Shown here: piece after piece, positions 21,549 through 22,968 of the stretch
How the letters are laid out: each line of letters opens with the position of its first letter
Numbering within the stretch: position 1 is the first letter of the stretch
From: UBA9676 sp036522155
GTDB lineage: Bacteria > Actinomycetota > Actinomycetes > Streptosporangiales > Streptosporangiaceae
Length of the DNA stretch: 22,968 nt
Assembly (NCBI GenBank): GCA_036522155.1
Contig: DATDGI010000023.1
Coordinates: forward strand, 1-22,968
Reading direction: 5' to 3'
Position numbers and translations under genes: made by a program
Notes under the pieces: model-generated
The model's input: the letters and a program-made list of their open reading frames with translations, nothing else
Told to the model about the DNA's origin: nothing
The model's database searches: none

Positions 21549-22968
21549 CTACTCGCGGGCGAGCATCGCGACGGCCTCGCGCTCGAGATCAACGTAGGGA
21601 TCACCGCTGACGTCGACCGCGACCCGCTTGATCGTGCCGCCGGTGAAGACGTGCGGGTGCTCGCCCGGGTAGTCGGCGGTCACCGCCTCGCCGCTGTCGC
21701 GGCCGACGCACAGGCCCTCACCCGCGAGCGAGAACAACCCCGGCTGGGTCTTGATCCGGCCCTCGCCGACCTTCTTGTCCCCGTGGTACAGGGACAGGAT
21801 CCCGGTGGACACGTGCGGCGGGTCCTCCCCGTCTTTGTCGAACGAGGCGGACAGGATCAGGTTCTGCCCGGCCGGAACGTCTTCGGTGCCGTCGATCTTC
21901 TGCTCCATCATGCCGACGAAGTTGTTGACGTAGTGCAGCCGGTTGTCCTTGATGTACAGAGCGTGCCCGCCGAACCGTGACCCGTGCGCGAACAGCACAC
22001 CCTCCGCGCCAGCCGCAGGGATGTCCACCAGCGCGCCGATCGTAAAAGACCGGTTGCGGACGTTCACCGCCTGCGCCTCGGGCACCTCCGCGGTGCCGGG
22101 GAAGTAGGCGTACCGGTCCCGGGGGGAGGCCAGCTGCGGTCGCGGTGTCGTGATGATCTCCAGCGCGGACCGGTCATCCAGCGGGAACGCGTCGTTCTGG
22201 CCGGCCTCGGCGTACCACAGGTTCACCAGCTCCCGCACCTTCTCCGGGTGCTGGGCGGCCAGGTCGTGTATCTCGGCGCGGTCGGTGTCGGTGTGGTACA
22301 GCTCCCAGGTGTCGTCGTTGAAATTGCTCCAGCCGCTGATCGTGGGATGGGTGGTGACCGCCTTCCAGCCCTCATGCCAGATCCCGCGGGAGCCGAGCAT
22401 GGAGTAGAACTGCGTCTTGCGGGATGAGGGCGCCGAGGCCATCTCGGCGCTGTAGCGCATGCTCACCCCGTCAAACCGGCTCTGGACGTGGCCCTTGATC
22501 GTCGCGGGTGGCTCCACGCCCAGGGTGTCCAGGATCGTGGGCACGATGTCGACGGCATGGTGGTACTGGTCGCGGATCTCGCCCTTGCCTGCCGTGGCCG
22601 ATGGCCAGGAGATGATGCACGGGTCGGCGGTGCCGCCGTTGAACTCATACCGCTTCCACATCTTGAACGGCGTGTTGAAGGCCATCGCCCACCCGTTCGG
22701 GTAGTGGTTATAGGTCCTCGTCCCGCCCAGCTCGCCGAGCATCGCCAGGTTCGCCTGTATGTTGTCGGGGATGCCGTTGGCGAACAGCATCTCGTTGACC
22801 GAGCCGTCGGGGCCGCCCTCGCCGCTGGCCCCGTTATCGGACACCAGGATCACCAGCGTGTTCTCGCGCTGGCCGGATTCCTCCAGGTAGTCCAGCAGCC
22901 GGCCGATGTGATGGTCGGCGTGCGCCAGGAATCCCGCGTACACCTCGGCCATCCGCGCAAACAGCCGC
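21549..22968 (-). CDS. Arylsulfatase, type I (N-terminal part outside the window)
   Basis: The frame is open to the last base, so the gene continues beyond the window; 472 residues are visible. They begin LFARMAEVYAGFLAHADHHIGRLL, a segment in the second half of the catalytic domain of type I sulfatases. VILVSDNGASGEGG (SDNG at visible residues 43-46) supplies the late metal-ligand Asp-Asn pair, and TPFKMWKRYEFNGG holds a lysine near the active site. A C-terminal beta-rich domain follows (about 300-460: GVLFAHGSRFGGHALYIKDN, GLCVGRDSG). This is the layout of the long (about 770-790 aa) bacterial arylsulfatases. The formylglycine cysteine motif CxPxR would be in the missing N-terminal part. 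FGE, encoded 1.9 kb away, would activate it. It is convergent with the lipoprotein gene. Confidence 0.93.
   Translation of the reverse strand, partial: RLFARMAEVYAGFLAHADHHIGRLLDYLEESGQRENTLVILVSDNGASGEGGPDGSVNEMLFANGIPDNIQANLAMLGELGGTRTYNHYPNGWAMAFNTPFKMWKRYEFNGGTADPCIISWPSATAGKGEIRDQYHHAVDIVPTILDTLGVEPPATIKGHVQSRFDGVSMRYSAEMASAPSSRKTQFYSMLGSRGIWHEGWKAVTTHPTISGWSNFNDDTWELYHTDTDRAEIHDLAAQHPEKVRELVNLWYAEAGQNDAFPLDDRSALEIITTPRPQLASPRDRYAYFPGTAEVPEAQAVNVRNRSFTIGALVDIPAAGAEGVLFAHGSRFGGHALYIKDNRLHYVNNFVGMMEQKIDGTEDVPAGQNLILSASFDKDGEDPPHVSTGILSLYHGDKKVGEGRIKTQPGLFSLAGEGLCVGRDSGEAVTADYPGEHPHVFTGGTIKRVAVDVSGDPYVDLEREAVAMLARE

Overview
The window is a high-GC (roughly 70% or more) stretch of bacterial chromosome. 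Strong third-position G/C bias, GTG starts, purine-rich ribosome binding sites, two giant MalT/LAL-type LuxR regulators and several actinobacterial small-protein families (DUF6458, DUF6325, DUF1269, TLP1) point to an actinomycete. Genus cannot be assigned from the sequence. I see no tRNA, rRNA, CRISPR array, transposase or phage gene, and no gene-free stretch longer than about 250 bases.

Layout. Left edge: the 3' part of a thiolase-like protein (TLP1) gene, then a secreted/anchored NodB-type polysaccharide deacetylase. 2967-5755: a small membrane protein followed by cytochrome bd oxidase genes cydA and cydB. 5716-6978 (minus): a DUF389 membrane protein, whose end overlaps that of cydB, and a small 84-aa protein. 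7229-12726: two large ATP-dependent LAL (MalT-like) LuxR regulators facing each other, each accompanied by one of two paralogous small proteins (6724-6978 and 9982-10251). 12931-14960 (plus): DUF6458 membrane protein, DUF1269 protein, a potassium channel and a 57-aa membrane peptide. 14988-17042 (minus): HdeD-like membrane protein followed by a DUF2252 protein. 17184-18614 (plus): MarC-like membrane protein, DUF6325 protein and a 23-aa arginine-rich micropeptide. 18725-21494 (plus): formylglycine-generating enzyme, YihY/BrkB membrane protein and a lipoprotein. Right edge (minus): the C-terminal two thirds of an arylsulfatase, the likely client of the formylglycine-generating enzyme.

The unifying signal is a 17-bp interrupted palindrome, TCACCC-N5-GGGTGA, with a constant 5-base spacer. 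I find it, with 0-2 mismatches in the 12 fixed bases, in front of nearly every transcription unit from 2888 to 18657: the cydAB unit, DUF389, the 84-aa protein, DUF6458, DUF1269/K+ channel, the 57-aa peptide, HdeD-DUF2252 and MarC (one shared divergent site), DUF6325 and the FGE unit. The same GGGTGA/TCACCC half-sites occur in denser, differently spaced palindromes beside the two LAL regulators and their small partner genes. The simplest reading is a physically clustered regulon covering alternative respiration, membrane/ion homeostasis and envelope stress. One or both LAL regulators are plausible but unproven controllers. A separate perfect 35-bp palindrome lies in the divergent region between the second LAL gene and the DUF6458 gene, suggesting another DNA-binding protein.

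A second unusual point is CydA: by ungapped comparison with my recollection of E. coli CydA, the heme b558 axial histidine (His186) is lysine here (Lys183), although the other ligands and the quinol-loop residues are retained.
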